DNA from: Bacillota bacterium
GTDB lineage: Bacteria; Bacillota; Clostridia; Christensenellales; Aristaeellaceae
Length of the DNA: 64,000 nt
Assembly: GCA_023459275.1 (NCBI GenBank)
Contig: JAEWVC010000042.1
Span: 19,105-83,104, forward strand
Direction of reading: 5' to 3'
The stretch's first letter is position 1. Every line of letters begins with the position of its first letter. The translations under genes and the position numbers were made by a program. Positions 6,843 through 14,567 of this stretch are shown here, piece by piece. The notes beneath the pieces were generated by a model. It was not told the origin of the DNA, made no database searches, and was given only the letters and a program-made list of their open reading frames with translations.

Positions 6843-8603
6843 TCAATTGCTTGATTTTCCTGGCGTGATTTCGCGTATTTTACGGATATCGCTTTCGGAC
6901 ACGGTGATAAACAGGGTGCGCTGGTTGGTATAGATCACAAAGCCCGCCGGGCTGCCGCCGGGCTTTTTCACGTATTTGCGCAGCGTGTAATCAATAGGCA
7001 CGCCGGCACTCAAACGCCCCTTGCTGTAGAAGGCGGCCAGCCGGGCAGCCTCCAGCAGTGTGTTTTGGGGCACATCCCCTTCCTTGCGGATGATCACATG
7101 GGAGCCGGGCATATCCTTGGCATGGAGCCAGGTTTCCTCACCCTTGGCCGCGCCTGTGATCCTGTCATTTTGCAGGCTGTTCTTGCCTACCACGATAATA
7201 ATACCGTCGCTGCTTTCATACTGGAAGGGACGGCTCTCCGGGAGCTTTCTCTGGGGTTTTCTGTTATGGCTTGCCCGGACATATCCCGCCTTTTGCATCT
7301 CCTGCCGGATTTCCTGGAGTTCGGCCTCCTCCACGCATTTGTTAAGATCGTCCTGCGCACCCTCCAGGAAAGCAAGTTCCGCAAGCGTTTTTTCCTTTTG
7401 CTCTGCCGCTGTGACCATGGCGGCCCTGGCTTTTTGGTACCGTTTGAAGTACCTTTGGGCATTTTGCGCGGGTGTCAGCTGCCTGTCCAGGGGGATGTCC
7501 AGAAAACCGCCTTCCGGATCGTAGAAATTTTGCAGCCGCGCTGTTTCCTGCCCCTTGTGCAGCTGATACAGGTTGGCGTTGATCAGATCACCGCAGATGC
7601 GGTACTCCTCCATTCGCGCGCTGTTTTCGAGCTCTTGCAATTGCAGGGCCAGCTTTTTTTCGCACCGCTCGATATGGGTTTTCAGCAGCTTATGGAGGGA
7701 TGCGGTCCTTTGCACCATGCGCTCCTTCAGATCCCTGGTGCCGAAATACGCGTCCAGCGCTCGGCTCACGGTCTCAAAGGGCGTCTGCTGCAAGGTGTTC
7801 TGGGAAAAGTAAGGAAAGGGGAAAATATCTGTCATGTCCCCCTCCTCATCCTTTTGCACCACGGGGGGATGAAGGCCGGGCAGCAGCGCAAGAAAGTCAT
7901 ATAGGCGGAGGGTAAGGGCGGGCAGGTCCAGATCCCGAAGCTCCGCCCCGTCGCCGCCGGTGAGCCGGAAGGCGATCTCCCGGGCCGCAGTACCAGAAAG
8001 CCCGCGAAAGCTGCCAGACAGCGCCTTGTCCAGCCGGCCAGGGAAGGCGGCCAGCTTTTTTTCCGCCTCTTCCGGGGAAAAGTCAGCGAAGTCCAGCCTG
8101 TCCTGGGCGGGAGGAGCCTCGTAGGGAAGGCCTGGGAGCACCTCGCGTACCCTGCTCATATCCTGGTTCACGTGGCGGATGGCATCGATGATCTTCCCGC
8201 CCGCATCCACAACAATCAGGTTGGAATGGCGCCCCATGATCTCCAGGACCAGCGTGCGGGTGGTAAGGATGCCCAGCTCGTCCGTGTTTTCCACGGCGAT
8301 GTGCAGCACCCTGTCGCCGCCGATCTGGCGGACATACGAAACCCTTCCGCAAAGCAGGTGCTTGCGCATCAGCATGCAGAACATGGGCGGTTCCATGGGG
8401 TTTTGAAAGCTCTGACCCGTGAGGTGGGCCCTGGCGCTTGTGGCGCCTGCGCAAAGCAGCAGCTTGCAGTTTTCCCCCTGGCTGCGGATGGTCAGCACCA
8501 ATGTGTCCTTCTCCGGCTGCGCCACCTTGTCGATGCGGCCGGAAGCCAGCTTTTCATTCAGTTCCCTGGCCACAAAATGCAGCGTCAGGCCGTCCATGGG
8601 CAT
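6843..8603 (-). CDS. rqcH: RqcH (NFACT family) ribosome quality-control factor
   Basis: 586 residues. The NFACT-N domain covers about 1-210, a helix-hairpin-helix region follows, then long coiled-coil arms (about 290-440) and an NFACT-R domain (about 450-570, with GKNSLQND and WLHAKDMPGSHVII). The Asp97-Arg98 pair in GGDRVLHI corresponds to the residues needed for recruiting tRNA-Ala in Bacillus RqcH. By family it binds stalled 50S subunits with nascent peptidyl-tRNA and adds C-terminal alanine tails. Older annotations call it fibronectin-binding protein. ATG 8603 follows GGGAGG. Confidence 0.92.
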   Translation of the reverse strand: MPMDGLTLHFVARELNEKLASGRIDKVAQPEKDTLVLTIRSQGENCKLLLCAGATSARAHLTGQSFQNPMEPPMFCMLMRKHLLCGRVSYVRQIGGDRVLHIAVENTDELGILTTRTLVLEIMGRHSNLIVVDAGGKIIDAIRHVNQDMSRVREVLPGLPYEAPPAQDRLDFADFSPEEAEKKLAAFPGRLDKALSGSFRGLSGTAAREIAFRLTGGDGAELRDLDLPALTLRLYDFLALLPGLHPPVVQKDEEGDMTDIFPFPYFSQNTLQQTPFETVSRALDAYFGTRDLKERMVQRTASLHKLLKTHIERCEKKLALQLQELENSARMEEYRICGDLINANLYQLHKGQETARLQNFYDPEGGFLDIPLDRQLTPAQNAQRYFKRYQKARAAMVTAAEQKEKTLAELAFLEGAQDDLNKCVEEAELQEIRQEMQKAGYVRASHNRKPQRKLPESRPFQYESSDGIIIVVGKNSLQNDRITGAAKGEETWLHAKDMPGSHVIIRKEGDVPQNTLLEAARLAAFYSKGRLSAGVPIDYTLRKYVKKPGGSPAGFVIYTNQRTLFITVSESDIRKIREITPGKSSN

Positions 8604-8668
8604 GGTGTCATCCTCCCGGAAATTTCATGGCATCCATTATACAGCCAAACGGTGGAATGCGCAACGAA

Positions 8669-8893
8669 GGAGGTGGTTTGGAGGGCCGAAGCCCTCCAAA
8701 TACAATCATTTGTGCCGGCTTTGCCGGTGCAAATGGATTTCCCCCAAGGGCGCGCTTGCCCGCCCGACGGGAAATCATTACCGCCAGACCGGATTTCGCC
8801 CGGAATTTCCCAATGGAAATTGAGAAATCCGGTTATGAATCCCCGGACGCTTGCTTATATCCATACCCATAAGCAAGCGTCCGGGGATTCATA
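8669..8893 (+). repeat. Modular hairpin repeat, copy B (divergent member)
   Basis: Lies between the divergent rqcH and gerM. GGAGGT (8669-8674) precedes an H1 with the same geometry as in copies A and C: 10-bp stem (8677-8686/8691-8700) and 4-nt loop CGAA. A 13-bp, 3-nt-loop hairpin (8707-8719/8723-8735) has the size of H5 elsewhere. Nested pairings follow around ATTTCCC/GGGAAAT (8738-8774) and CCGGATTT/AAATCCGG (8789-8832). It ends in a perfect 25-bp inverted repeat (8834-8858/8869-8893) with a 10-nt loop. The conserved GCGACATG loop of A and C is absent. Confidence 0.6.
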
Positions 8894-8950
8894 GCGGCGT
8901 GTGCAAGGGCATACACTTTCACTGCAATCATCAAGCAAGGAGTGAGCTTC

Positions 8951-9976
8951 GTGAAAATCAAGCGGACGGATATCGAACGCATCCTGATCCTGTGCGCGGC
9001 GGCGCTGGTGGTGGTTCTTGCCCTGCGGGGATTGGGAACCAAATCCACGCAGATTCTCTATGAGGAACCGCCGCTGACCGTAACGGAGACCAACGCGACC
9101 GCGCAGGGGGATACCCAGCCCACGGTAGTATTCTATGAAGACGGGGAAGGCTACCTGGTGCCGGTGACCAGGCAGATCCCCAAACAGGACGGGGTGGCCA
9201 AAGCAACCCTTGCCCTGATGGTAAAAAGCAGCGAGAACGATCTGGCGGCCGCCAGATTGGGGCTTCGCACCGTGATCCCGGAGGGGACCACCTTCGACAT
9301 CAACATCGCCAGCCAGAAGGCCAGGGTGGATATGAGCAAGGAGGCGCTGGGCTGCCAGAGCGCCGAGGAGGAAATGCTCATGGTGCAGGCGGTGGCCAGT
9401 GCGATGACCGCCTTCTCCACGGTGGATGAGGTCTCCTTCCTCTTTGACGGCCAGGCCCGCAGCAAGCTGACGCACGGCACCGATGTCAGCGGAACCTTTA
9501 CAAAGGATGGGCTCAACATGGAGAGCGTAACCACTTCTTCCCTGAACAATGCGGACATGATCCAGCTCTATTTCCCTTCCGAAACGGGAAGGATGCTGAT
9601 TCCCGTGACCCGCACCGTATTCTCCACGGCCGACTTAACCACCGCTATGGTGGAATTGGCCAAAGGCCCCAGGGATGACAGCGGGCTTTCAAGACCCCTG
9701 CCCCAGGACTGCGGCCTGCTGGGCGTTACCATGAAGGACGGCGTGGTCACGGTGAATTTCACCAAGGAATTTGCGCAGATCGCCCAGGAATCCGACGGCG
9801 GCAGGCAGGCGCTCCGGGCCATCCTGTTCACCTGCTCCCAGTTCCCCGGCGTCAAGAAGGTGGAGGTACAGGTGGAGGGTGAAAAATTTGTGCCCAAGCA
9901 GGAGGATACCGCCACCTTCGTCAATGAGGAGCAGGATGTGCTGGCCCAGTATCCCGGTATCATAGAAATCGATTAA
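8951..9976 (+). CDS. GerM-like sporulation/germination protein with two GerMN domains
   Basis: About 341 residues. A signal anchor (ILILCAAALVVVLAL) lies near the N-terminus and is followed by a Thr/Gln-rich linker. Two copies of the GerMN domain follow (about 50-175 and 195-310), each starting with a strand pattern like VVFYEDGEGYLVPVTR or IQLYFPSETGRMLIPVTR. GerMN proteins act at the spore envelope in sporulation and germination. GTG 8951 is preferred, 9 nt after AAGGAG; GTG 8942 would overlap the ribosome site. Downstream is rph-rdgB, an order seen in other Clostridia. Confidence 0.85.
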   Translation: MKIKRTDIERILILCAAALVVVLALRGLGTKSTQILYEEPPLTVTETNATAQGDTQPTVVFYEDGEGYLVPVTRQIPKQDGVAKATLALMVKSSENDLAAARLGLRTVIPEGTTFDINIASQKARVDMSKEALGCQSAEEEMLMVQAVASAMTAFSTVDEVSFLFDGQARSKLTHGTDVSGTFTKDGLNMESVTTSSLNNADMIQLYFPSETGRMLIPVTRTVFSTADLTTAMVELAKGPRDDSGLSRPLPQDCGLLGVTMKDGVVTVNFTKEFAQIAQESDGGRQALRAILFTCSQFPGVKKVEVQVEGEKFVPKQEDTATFVNEEQDVLAQYPGIIEID

Positions 9977-10127
9977 TCGCTCGCTCCGGCAGGAATTGGC
10001 AGAGGAAAGCCGAAACACAATATGTTCGGATGAAATGCTGGATTCGGGGCGGCCGCAATTTGCGGGGCCGGGAAACCGCCCGCGCATGCGGACCGCCCCT
10101 TTCTATTTTCTGTTGGAGGGACAAGCT

Positions 10128-11444
10128 ATGGCAAGGATCGACGGCAGGCTTCCGGAGGAAATCCGTGCCTGCAATATCATTCCGGGGTTTGTGGGCACCG
10201 CGGACGGGAGCTGCCTGATAGAGACGGGGAAAACCAGGGTCATCTGCACCGCCTCCGTGGAGGAGGCGGTACCGCCCTTTTTGAAAGGGAAAGGCCAGGG
10301 CTGGGTGACGGCGGAGTATGCCATGCTGCCCGCCTCCACAGGGCGGCGCAAGGCCAGGGACGGCATGAAAAAGGACGGCAGGAGCGTGGAGATCCAAAGG
10401 CTCATCGGCCGCAGCCTCCGCCAGGCGGTGGACATGCGGGCGCTGGGGGAGCGGACCGTCACATTGGACTGCGATGTGCTGGAGGCTGACGGGGGAACCC
10501 GCACCGCCTCCATTACCGGGGCATTCGTGGCCCTTACTCTTGCCGTGGACAAGCTTATAAAAGAAGGAAAACTCACCCGCTCGCCCATCCGGCGCCAGGT
10601 GGCGGCTGTCAGCGTGGGCGTGGTGAAGGATGTGCCGTGCCTTGATCTTTGCTACCAGGAGGACAGCGGCGCCCAAGTGGACATGAACCTTACCATGAAC
10701 GATTTGGGGGAATTCATCGAACTGCAGGGCACCGGCGAGGGGCGGGCGTTTTCCAGAAGCGAGATGGACGCGCTCCTGCGCCTGGGGGAGGTCGGCATCC
10801 GCTCCCTGATGGCGGCGCAGCGGGAAGCGCTGGGTGATAAGGCGGCGCTCATTGCGGCCAAGCCGCTGCTGGCGGCGGCCACCGGCAACGTCCACAAGTT
10901 GCGGGAGCTTCAGGCTCTGCTGGGGGAATACGCGGATGTGATCTCCATGGGGGAGGCCGGGTTTTCAGACGAAATTGAAGAAAACGGGGAAACTTTTCTG
11001 GAAAACGCCATATTGAAGGCGGAAGCCGTGGCAAAGGCCACCGGACAATGGGCGCTGGCGGACGACAGCGGGCTTTCGGTGGACGCGCTGAATGGGGAAC
11101 CGGGCGTGTATTCCGCCAGGTATGCCGGGGAGCACGGCAACGACGGGGCCAACAACGCGCTGCTTCTTGAAAAGATGGCGGGCATCGCAAACAGGAACGC
11201 AAAATTCGTATGCGCCATGGCATTGGCCCGGCCCGGTTGCGAGACGGTGACAGTCCAGGCGGAATGCCCCGGTGTGATCCTGGACGTCCCAAGGGGAACG
11301 GATGGGTTTGGATACGATCCGCTTTTCCTGTATGAGACGGGAAAAACCTTTGCCCAAATGTCCGCGCAGGAGAAAAACCAGGTCAGCCACAGGGCGCGGG
11401 CCGCGCGGATGATGCTTGAGATCATACAAAAGCTGACGGCGTAG
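10128..11444 (+). CDS. Fused RNase PH and XTP/dITP diphosphatase (RdgB/HAM1)
   Basis: 438 residues from ATG 10128 (GGAGGG upstream). Residues 1 to about 243 are RNase PH, with DCDVLEADGGTRTASITG split across DCDVLEADGG and TRTASITG; this is a phosphorolytic 3'-5' exoribonuclease that trims tRNA 3' ends. From about 248 a complete RdgB domain follows: ATGNVHKLREL, ADDSGLSVDAL, GTDGFGYDPLF and SHRARA. RdgB hydrolyses non-canonical purine triphosphates. The junction is a short linker (AALIAAKPLLAAA) with no stop, so a true in-frame fusion. The metallophosphoesterase gene follows 11 nt later. Confidence 0.95.
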   Translation: MARIDGRLPEEIRACNIIPGFVGTADGSCLIETGKTRVICTASVEEAVPPFLKGKGQGWVTAEYAMLPASTGRRKARDGMKKDGRSVEIQRLIGRSLRQAVDMRALGERTVTLDCDVLEADGGTRTASITGAFVALTLAVDKLIKEGKLTRSPIRRQVAAVSVGVVKDVPCLDLCYQEDSGAQVDMNLTMNDLGEFIELQGTGEGRAFSRSEMDALLRLGEVGIRSLMAAQREALGDKAALIAAKPLLAAATGNVHKLRELQALLGEYADVISMGEAGFSDEIEENGETFLENAILKAEAVAKATGQWALADDSGLSVDALNGEPGVYSARYAGEHGNDGANNALLLEKMAGIANRNAKFVCAMALARPGCETVTVQAECPGVILDVPRGTDGFGYDPLFLYETGKTFAQMSAQEKNQVSHRARAARMMLEIIQKLTA

Positions 11445-11455
11445 GAGGATCGTCT

Positions 11456-11956
11456 ATGCTTGCTGCCTTTTTCAGCGACAGCCACGGGGGCACAGGCGCT
11501 CTGCGCATAGCCATGGAAACGGTGATGAAGCGGGGGAAAATCGACCTGTTTGCCTTTCTTGGCGACGGTATTCAAGATTTTTTGGACCTGCGGCCCCTGA
11601 TGCAAAACCACAACTCCTTGGCCCAGATCCATGCGGTGCGGGGGAACAACGATCCCCACAGGATCGGCCTGAAGGAGGAAGCCGTGGTTTCCTTCGGGGG
11701 AATCTGGCTCTTTTTGTCCCATGGGCATCTGCACAAGGTGAAGCTCACCGACAGGCTGCTTCTGGAGGATGCCAGGGACAGGCACTGCCGTGCGGCGGTT
11801 TTTGGCCATACCCACCATGCGTTTTGCCAGGAAAAGGAGGGCATCCTGCTTTTCAATCCCGGGTCGGTAGCCCTGCCGGTGGGGCCTGGCCCTTCGGCGG
11901 GGATTTTGGAAATCGGCGCGGATGGCGTGCTAAGACCGACAATATTGCATTTGTGA
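11456..11956 (+). CDS. YfcE/MJ0936-family metallophosphoesterase
   Basis: 166 residues. The dimetal phosphodiesterase signature is complete: SDSHG near residue 8, LGDG near 36, RGNND near 62, SHGH near 88 and GHTHH near 118. Family enzymes hydrolyse model phosphodiesters; the physiological substrate is unknown. Placed 11 nt after rph-rdgB and so likely in the same operon, which matches the frequent rph-rdgB-yfcE order in Firmicutes. Confidence 0.92.
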   Translation: MLAAFFSDSHGGTGALRIAMETVMKRGKIDLFAFLGDGIQDFLDLRPLMQNHNSLAQIHAVRGNNDPHRIGLKEEAVVSFGGIWLFLSHGHLHKVKLTDRLLLEDARDRHCRAAVFGHTHHAFCQEKEGILLFNPGSVALPVGPGPSAGILEIGADGVLRPTILHL

Positions 11957-12023
11957 GTGGATTTGTGACAGAGACGGGATAGCGCAGTTTAAAGGTATAT
12001 TGTGTGCATTTTTGTTCGCTTTG

Positions 12024-12052
12024 TTGACAGATGTCATCTGGTACGGTATCAT
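12024..12052 (+). promoter_or_regulatory. Sigma-A-type promoter of the frameshifted secreted-protein gene
   Basis: -35 TTGACA (12024-12029), 17-bp spacer, -10 TATCAT (12047-12052). Transcription would begin near 12060, which argues against ATG 12061 as the start codon. Confidence 0.65.
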
Positions 12053-12096
12053 GATTCCAAATGATGGATATATATCCGCGGGAAGGACGTATGAAC

Positions 12097-12829
12097 ATGA
12101 AAAAGCTTTTTTTTGCTCTACTGTGTACCGCTGTGTTTTTTCTGTCCTGTGCCCATGCCGAGGCATTATATGATGTATGGGCATTGAATGTTGTCGACAT
12201 CGTAGTTTCTATGGGAAACCAAGCGGTGAGCCTTCATCCGACGGTTGAGGTAAACATCGGCTCCGATGAAAGCTGCGATCACGGCTGGCTCACATGTGGC
12301 GTGCGGCTGAATGGGGAAAAGGCTGTTGATGAACAGATCGAATACGACGCAGGGGTGCTGCGTTTTTCCGCCAACGGGGCAAAGGATTGCGTCTATGTGA
12401 ATGACGGAGACCACTATGCGCTACTCTACAGCATGATGATCGGACTTGATCCCGGGATGGATGCCAAGACCATGCTTCATGTATTACGCACGCAGCTGGA
12501 AACCCCGGAAGCGTTTTACAATTTTCTGCAGCAGATTCCAGAGATCATGCTTGTTGCCGAACCTTTGGGAGAGGATGCCTATCGTGTACATATTTCGGCA
12601 GCAGGATTAGATATCCACTGCCGGATGCTATGGTCACACAGCAGCACCGAACAAAAAGCCGTATGACTTTACGGGGAAAAGCTTTTTGGAGTTAATTCCA
12701 GCCAAAGGCCTCTCGGGTATGAGCGATATTCAAGACGCGATTGACGAGGGTGTGATGCAGCTGATGGCGGATGAGACGGTGGCGGGACTGGCGGCAATGC
12801 TAACCCCTATGTTTTCGCAAAGCCAGTAA
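12097..12829 (+). pseudogene. Secreted protein of unknown function interrupted by a frameshift
   Basis: The first frame (to 12666) gives a signal peptide (KKLFFALLCTAVFFLSCAHA) and about 175 residues of mixed beta/alpha sequence of no recognised family. It stops at TGA 12664, right after an A5 run (GAACAAAAAGCC near 12647-12658). If one base is removed there, reading continues KPYDFTGKSFLELIPAKG and so on for about 55 residues to TAA 12827-12829. The C-terminal part thus looks like coding sequence shifted by +1. A sequencing error, a recent mutation or programmed slippage are all possible. Start ATG 12097 is chosen for spacing from GGAAGGA. The region is more AT-rich than its neighbours. Confidence 0.6.
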
Positions 12830-12878
12830 AAGATATGCCCATTGCTGATAAAAAACACCGCCGGTACAATTTTGACGC

Positions 12879-12907
12879 TTGACATACGGATACGGATATG
12901 CTTTAAT
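12879..12907 (+). promoter_or_regulatory. Promoter of the Trp T-box operon
   Basis: -35 TTGACA (12879-12884), 17-bp spacer, -10 TTTAAT (12902-12907). Confidence 0.7.
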
Positions 12908-12914
12908 TGCTGTA

Positions 12915-13176
12915 TAAACCAGCGATGTGGAGATCAAACCGCGGGCGCGCTTTAAGAGAGCCGGGGTGGTGGAAATCCGGCAGAAGGCGATGCGGCAAAT
13001 GGACCACGGAGGGCGCGGGGAAAGGCAGTATTGCTGAGTATTCCGCGACGCAGCTCCAGCGTGAAAGGGAGAGGGGTGTGTCGGCACCCTAGCGAGCCGG
13101 GCGGCTTAGCCGCCAAACAAGGTGGTACCGCAGATGAGTGCATCTGTCCTTGAATGGGGACAGGTGTTTTTTTATT
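12915..13176 (+). promoter_or_regulatory. T-box riboswitch, tryptophan specifier (TGG)
   Basis: A stem I AGAGAG motif lies at 12955-12960. The specifier region reads AAA-TGG-A-CCAC-GGAG, which lines up base for base in spacing with the glyQS T-box (AAA-GGC-A-4 nt-UGAG), so the codon is TGG (13000-13002), Trp. The T-box core AAGGTGGTACCGC is at 13119-13131. A terminator stem ATCTGTCC/GGACAGGT (13142-13149/13158-13165) followed by seven T comes next. Uncharged tRNA-Trp should stabilise the antiterminator and turn on the ABC importer. The bulge reads TGGT, so the discriminator base of tRNA-Trp would be A or pair as G-U. Confidence 0.9.
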
Positions 13177-13265
13177 TGGCGAAACCTTCAGAGAAGCCCG
13201 GCCCTGTGGCTTTCCGACAAATGGACATGCCGGATCCCATTTGAAAAATCGGAAGGAGAATCATC

Positions 13266-14228
13266 ATGAAAAAACTCGTCGCCCTCATCGCCGCCCTGGT
13301 TTTGGTTCTGTCCCTGTCAGCCGCCGCCTTCGCCGAGGAACCCCTCAAGGTGGCCATCGTGCAGCTTGCGGAAAACGGCGCCTTTAAGGACATGCGGGAA
13401 GGCTTTGTTGCCCGCATGCGGGAACTGGGCTACACCGAGGACAAAATGACCTTTATCGAAAAGAATGCCGCTGGGGACATGAGCAACCTGCAGACCATTG
13501 CTGACAGCGTTGTGGATGAAGATATGGACATGATCGTGACTATCGCCACCCCGCCCACCCAGGCCGTGGTGAACAAGGACAGCGGCATCCCTGTGTTCTT
13601 CATCTCCGTTTCCAACCCCGTAGGCGCGGGCGTGATCACCGATATGGCCAAGCCTGACAAGAACGCCACCGGCGCCTCCAACGCCATTCCCGTCAGCGAA
13701 ATGTTCAAGCTGGCCGCCAGCCTTACGCCGGAAGCCAAGGATTTCGGCCTGATTTATTGTACCAGCCAGATGAACTCCGTCACCACCATCAACAGTGCCA
13801 AGGAATACCTGGACGCCAATGGATATACCTACAAGGAGGCTGTGGTCACCTCCAGCAGCGAAGTATATGAAGCTGCGCTGTCCCTGGTGGACCAGGGCGT
13901 CACCGGCCTGTTCATCCCCAATGACAGCGTGATCCAGGACGCCATGGAAGTGGTGACCCAGGTGGCAAAGGATGCCAAGATCCCGGTGTACGGTTCCTCC
14001 GCCGTGATGGTGAACTCCGGAGCCTTCGCCACCATCTCCATCAGTGACCCGGAGATCGGCGCCATCGTGGCCGATATGGCGGACAAGTACCTCAAAGGCA
14101 CGCCCATTGAGGAGATCCCCGCGGTGACCGTGGACCACTTCACCACCGTCATCAACAAAACAACGGCGGACGCCATTGGCGTAACGGTGTCCGATGATGT
14201 GCTGGCGAATGCCGTTGTGGTGGAGTAA
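13266..14228 (+). CDS. ABC transporter substrate-binding protein, TrpX-like (probable tryptophan)
   Basis: 320 residues with a signal peptide (MKKLVALIAALVLVLSLSAAAFA). It lacks an obvious lipobox. The mature part is the ABC_sub_bind fold (COG2984 type) with the repeated pattern VAIVQLAENGAFKDMREGF at its start and PVYGSSAVMVNSGAFATIS later. Related streptococcal TrpX binds tryptophan, and the Trp T-box upstream supports the same ligand here. ATG 13266 follows GGAAGGAG. Repeat copy C and then the permease and ATPase genes follow. Confidence 0.9.
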   Translation: MKKLVALIAALVLVLSLSAAAFAEEPLKVAIVQLAENGAFKDMREGFVARMRELGYTEDKMTFIEKNAAGDMSNLQTIADSVVDEDMDMIVTIATPPTQAVVNKDSGIPVFFISVSNPVGAGVITDMAKPDKNATGASNAIPVSEMFKLAASLTPEAKDFGLIYCTSQMNSVTTINSAKEYLDANGYTYKEAVVTSSSEVYEAALSLVDQGVTGLFIPNDSVIQDAMEVVTQVAKDAKIPVYGSSAVMVNSGAFATISISDPEIGAIVADMADKYLKGTPIEEIPAVTVDHFTTVINKTTADAIGVTVSDDVLANAVVVE

Positions 14229-14265
14229 CTTTCTAGCAAACGACTAGCCCTGCGGCAGGCAATAG

Positions 14266-14550
14266 GGGAGGTGTCGGAGGGGAAAACCCCTCCGACTGTC
14301 ATCCGAAGCCAGCGACATGCGCGGTGGCTTCGGAATCCTTGCGGATTAAGGCGTAGGCCTTTGACCCAGGGAGGTATTGGAGGGCCGCAGCCCTCCAATG
14401 GTAATCGAAAATCAGCGACATGCGCGGTGATTTTCGCTGGAATTTCGAAGAAATTCCTACCTTGCCCGAGCGAACGGCCGCACAATGGCGCAGCCAGTGT
14501 GCAGTGAAGTGAGGGAAAAGATCAAAAAAATGACATCGTCATTTTTTTGA
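14266..14550 (+). repeat. Modular hairpin repeat, copy C (one partial and one full unit)
   Basis: Unit 1: GGAGGT (14267-14272), H1 (14273-14282/14287-14296, loop AAAA), H2 (CCGAAGCCA 14303-14311/14325-14333 around the 13-nt loop GCGACATGCGCGG), small hairpins AATCC/GGATT and AAGGC/GCCTT. Unit 2: GGAGGT (14370-14375), H1 (14376-14385/14390-14399), H2 (14406-14414/14428-14436, same 13-nt loop), H3 (14439-14446/14450-14457), H4 (14480-14484/14498-14502), H5 (13 bp, 14522-14534/14538-14550, loop ATC). It occupies most of the gap between the SBP gene and its permease, inside the operon. No ORF of note. Confidence 0.8.
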
Positions 14551-14567
14551 AGAAATGGAGGATGTCT

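Noticed and set aside
8834..8893. The 25-bp inverted repeat as a transcription terminator of rqcH or gerM
   Set aside because: It lies upstream of both divergent genes and has no T-run on either side; it is treated as part of repeat copy B.
9996..10127. 44-residue N-terminal extension of the rph-rdgB fusion
   Set aside because: ATG 10128 has a GGAGGG site and begins at the conserved RNase PH N-terminus.
13000..13002. Methionine (ATG one base earlier) as the T-box specifier
   Set aside because: Alignment of spacing to the glyQS specifier loop places TGG in the codon position followed by the usual purine, and the downstream importer is of the Trp type.
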